Positions 15,684-19,245 of a stretch of DNA of 19,245 nucleotides are shown here, one piece after another. Each line of letters begins with the position of its first letter. Within the stretch, counting starts at the first letter, position 1. The notes under the pieces are model-generated. The model saw nothing but the letters and a program-made list of their open reading frames with translations. It was not told the DNA's origin and did not search any database. The stretch is from contig CAZVUW010000063.1 in NCBI GenBank assembly GCA_964629825.1, positions 1-19,245 on the forward strand. The letters run 5' to 3'. A program made the position numbers and the translations under genes. The DNA comes from CAZVUW01 sp964629825 (GTDB lineage Bacteria > Actinomycetota > Nitriliruptoria > Euzebyales > Egibacteraceae).

Positions 15684-16307
15684 TCAGCGGCGGCGGCTGG
15701 AGACGAGGCCACCCACTCCGGCGACGAGGCCCAGGGCACCGAGCGCCATGGCCGCGTAGACCGGCCCGTTGCCGTCGCTCCTGTCGTCGGAGCCGGCGTC
15801 GGCGGACTCGGACTCGCCCTCGCTCGCCTCCTCGGTCGCCTCCTCCTCGGGGGCTGCGACCAGCTCGACGGTCGGCGCCGGGCGCTCCGCCTCCTCCTCG
15901 AGCTCGACCCACTCGACCACCTCGCCGTCGGAGTAGGTCTGGATCGCCTCGAAGGTCAGCGTGCCGGGCTCTTCCGGGTTGCGCGCCTGGAAGCGGAAGT
16001 CCATGAACTCGTTGATGCCGATCTCGCCGCCCTCGATGATCAGGAGGTCGTCCTCGAGCGTGATGTCCCAACCGGGCTCGGGCTCATAGCGGCTGGCCGT
16101 GAAGCCCTCGGGCATCCGGATCTCTACCCGCACGGTGCCCGCCTCGGCGGATTCGTTCGGCACACGCACGGTGTAGACCGCGTAGCCTCCCGCGGTGTTG
16201 TTGTCCACCCTGAGCGTCACGTGGGCCAGTGCCTGGCCCGCCATGACGGTCAGCGCGATCAGGGACAGCAGGACCACGCCCGCTGCACGCTGGAGCTTCC
16301 GCTGCAT
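15684..16307 (-). CDS. YcnI-like (DUF1775) exported protein
   Basis: A 207-aa protein of the YcnI/DUF1775 family, extracytoplasmic proteins linked to copper handling. It has a signal peptide (1-28, ALA cleavage) and the mature protein would begin with His29 (HVTLRV), the residue that with its free amino group forms the monohistidine-brace copper ligand described for Bacillus YcnI. Further family features are the MPEGF segment (65-69), PGWDI (78-82) and Trp133 in GEVVEWVE, followed by PAP. An acidic Glu/Ser-rich linker (151-180) and a single C-terminal helix (183-203) with an RRR stop-transfer anchor it in the membrane. ATG at 16307 has AGGAG 5 nt upstream; GTG at 16313 overlaps that RBS. No CopC/CopD-like gene is adjacent in this window. 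Confidence 0.88.
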   Translation of the reverse strand: MQRKLQRAAGVVLLSLIALTVMAGQALAHVTLRVDNNTAGGYAVYTVRVPNESAEAGTVRVEIRMPEGFTASRYEPEPGWDITLEDDLLIIEGGEIGINEFMDFRFQARNPEEPGTLTFEAIQTYSDGEVVEWVELEEEAERPAPTVELVAAPEEEATEEASEGESESADAGSDDRSDGNGPVYAAMALGALGLVAGVGGLVSSRRR

Positions 16308-16449
16308 CGCCACTCCTGTTCATGTTCGCAATCGCCAGCACCACGGCCGCCAAGGACCGCTGCGAAACTAGTCCGCGACCGCGAGAGATTAGTTCCATTT
16401 GTCTTACGTGTACACGGCGATGATGGTTTCAGATGACGAGGACGCGCCG

Positions 16450-18053
<1,604 letters not shown>

Positions 18054-18057
<4 letters not shown>

Positions 18058-18890
18058 CCGGCCGGCCGGTCGTGGGTCAGCAGCACCACGAGCGTCCGCA
18101 CGGGTGCCACCAGGGAGCCGAACCGGGAGGCGGACAGGCGCTCCAGACGCGGGCCGTGGCGCGGCAGCGGCCAGTCCTCGGCGTGCAGAGCCGCGGGCAC
18201 GACGCGCAGGAACAGCCCCAGCTCGCGCGCCAGCCGGCGCAGCTTGAGCAGCGACATGTTCTGGGTGCGGGTCGTGTGCAGCCGCGTGTAGCGCAGGCGG
18301 CGGTCCTCGGACAGCCACGGCAGCCGACCCAGGGCGGCGAACAGCCGGTTGGCAAGCCCGATCGGCAGCCACGGCGGGCCTGCGATGTCGAAGTGCTGCT
18401 CGACCGGCCAAAGGCGGTTGGGCGTCACCAGGAGGATCAGGCCGCCTGGGGCTAGCACCCGCCGCAGCTCGGCCAGGTAGGCACGCGGGTCGTCGGTGTG
18501 CTCGATGACGTCCATCGACTCGATCACGTCGAACGAGCCGTCCGGCCACGGCAGCCGCCCGCCGTCGTGCAGCACCACCTCGGCGCCGGGCAGACCCTCG
18601 ACCCGCAGCGCGGCGAAGCGCGCATAGGTGGGATCCACCTCGACCCCCGTCACCGTGGCGGCCCCGGCGTCGTGGTAGGCGAGCAGCGAGCCGCCGAAGC
18701 CGCAGCCGCTGGACAGGACCCGCGCGCCGGCCAGCGGGTGATAGGCGTCGATGATGCGTGCCCAGCGGTGGAAGCGGCTGTTGTCGAGGAACGTGAGCAG
18801 CATCTGCTCGTAGTTGAACTGCGACTCCGTGCCGCGCAGGTGCTCGCGCACGGCAGCCTCGAACGCCGGGGGATTGGGAGTCATCGTCAT
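18054..18890 (-). CDS. Class I SAM-dependent methyltransferase
   Basis: A 278-aa methyltransferase with a Methyltransf_11-like Rossmann fold. Motif I is VLSSGCGFGGSLLAY (about residues 58-72), with Ser where Asp or Glu is more usual. The acidic GVEVD end of strand 2 follows, then LPWPDGSFDVIESMDVIEHTDD (motif II, with the usual DVIEH) and VLAPGGLILLVTPNR (motif III). The C-terminal third, with HFDIAGPPW, is probably the substrate-binding part; similar proteins act on sugars or lipids, but the substrate is unknown. I use ATG at 18890 (ATG at 18884 is also possible). There is no RBS, but TACGCT ends 9 nt upstream. It overlaps pgm by 4 bp tail to tail and is divergent from the thiolase. Confidence 0.82.
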
Positions 18891-18953
18891 GACCGGCCAA
18901 GCGTAGTTGGGCTCCCATGGCCATACTGGATGGCAAGGCCGTGCCCACCCGCC

Positions 18954-18959
18954 AAGGAG
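18954..18959 (+). promoter_or_regulatory. Ribosome binding site of the thiolase gene
   Basis: AAGGAG ends 6 nt before ATG 18966, a near-ideal Shine-Dalgarno, and fixes the start of the thiolase. Confidence 0.6.
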
Positions 18960-18965
18960 CTCCCC

Positions 18966-19245
18966 ATGCGCGAGGCCGTCATCGTCGAAGCCGTCCGAAC
19001 CGCCACCGGCAAGCGCGACGGGCGTCTGTCGGGCTGGCACCCTGCGGAGCTGCTCGGCACGGTGCTCGCCGGGCTGCTTGAGCGCGCGGGCCTGGACCCC
19101 GAGCGGGTCGACGACGTCATCGGCGGCTGCGTCAGCCAGGTCGCCGAGCAGTCCGTCAACATCACCCGCAACGCGTGGCTGTCCGCGGGGCTGCCCGAGT
19201 CGGTGCCGGCCACCACGGTCGACCGCCAGTGCGGCTCGTCGCAGC
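18966..19245 (+). CDS. Thiolase / acetyl-CoA acetyltransferase (5' part)
   Basis: The first 93 residues of a thiolase, truncated by the window end (full proteins are about 390 aa). REAVIVEAVRTATGKRDG (2-19) is the standard thiolase N-terminus. The acyl-accepting nucleophile is Cys89 in VDRQCGSSQ, which fits degradative or biosynthetic thiolases acting on acyl-CoA (beta-oxidation or acetoacetyl-CoA formation). Chain-length preference cannot be judged without the C-terminal half, where the catalytic His and second Cys lie. ATG at 18966 has AAGGAG upstream. Divergent from the methyltransferase. Confidence 0.93.
   Translation, partial: MREAVIVEAVRTATGKRDGRLSGWHPAELLGTVLAGLLERAGLDPERVDDVIGGCVSQVAEQSVNITRNAWLSAGLPESVPATTVDRQCGSSQ

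Overview
The window is a very GC-rich stretch of a bacterial scaffold with two 100-N assembly gaps (6542-6641 and 10390-10489). The GC content, GTG and TTG starts, starts that look leaderless, and the gene families (DUF2207, HAE3-type MMPL, a DapC-like aminotransferase, YcnI) suggest an actinobacterium (Actinomycetota). I cannot place it further from sequence alone. Nearly every base is coding. Eleven genes are complete or nearly so in housekeeping or export roles, and no phage, IS element, tRNA, rRNA or CRISPR array is visible.

Layout. 1-3422 (+): a 5' leader with two adjoining hairpins, a DEAD-box RNA helicase, then a secreted/membrane DUF2207 protein whose Gly-rich tail codons form half of a terminator hairpin. 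3445-6541: an MMPL/RND (HAE3) exporter on the minus strand, divergent from a TetR-family regulator whose 3' end is lost in the first gap; a perfect 14-bp inverted repeat lies between them. 6652-10207: a second TetR-family regulator (-) divergent from a three-gene ABC export operon (+) of two FtsX-like permeases and a LolD/MacB-type ATPase. A palindrome sits between the putative -35 and -10 of that operon. 10222-10544: a tandem array of 36-bp palindromic units interrupted by the second gap. 10544-14231 (-): an operon of ABC ATPase, ABC-2 permease, HisKA_3 sensor kinase and NarL/LuxR response regulator. 14396-15577 (+): a PLP-dependent aminotransferase (DapC/kynurenine aminotransferase type). 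15684-16307 (-): a YcnI-like (DUF1775) copper-binding-type exported protein, convergent with the aminotransferase across a strong hairpin. 16450-18057 (+): phosphoglucomutase. 18054-18890 (-): a SAM-dependent methyltransferase, whose stop codon overlaps that of phosphoglucomutase in a CTAG. 18966-19245 (+): the start of a thiolase, cut by the window end.

How the genes work together. The middle of the window holds three export modules side by side, each with its own regulator: TetR with MMPL, TetR with an FtsX-type ABC transporter, and a two-component system with an ABC-2 transporter. All three could respond to membrane-active compounds or handle lipids; no substrate can be read from the sequence. 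The flanking genes are metabolic (lysine/amino-acid transamination, glucose phosphate interconversion, acyl-CoA thiolysis) and show no operon link to the exporters.

The most unusual element is the 36-bp tandem palindrome array between the convergent ABC operon and the response regulator. I found no clear new defence or biosynthetic system.
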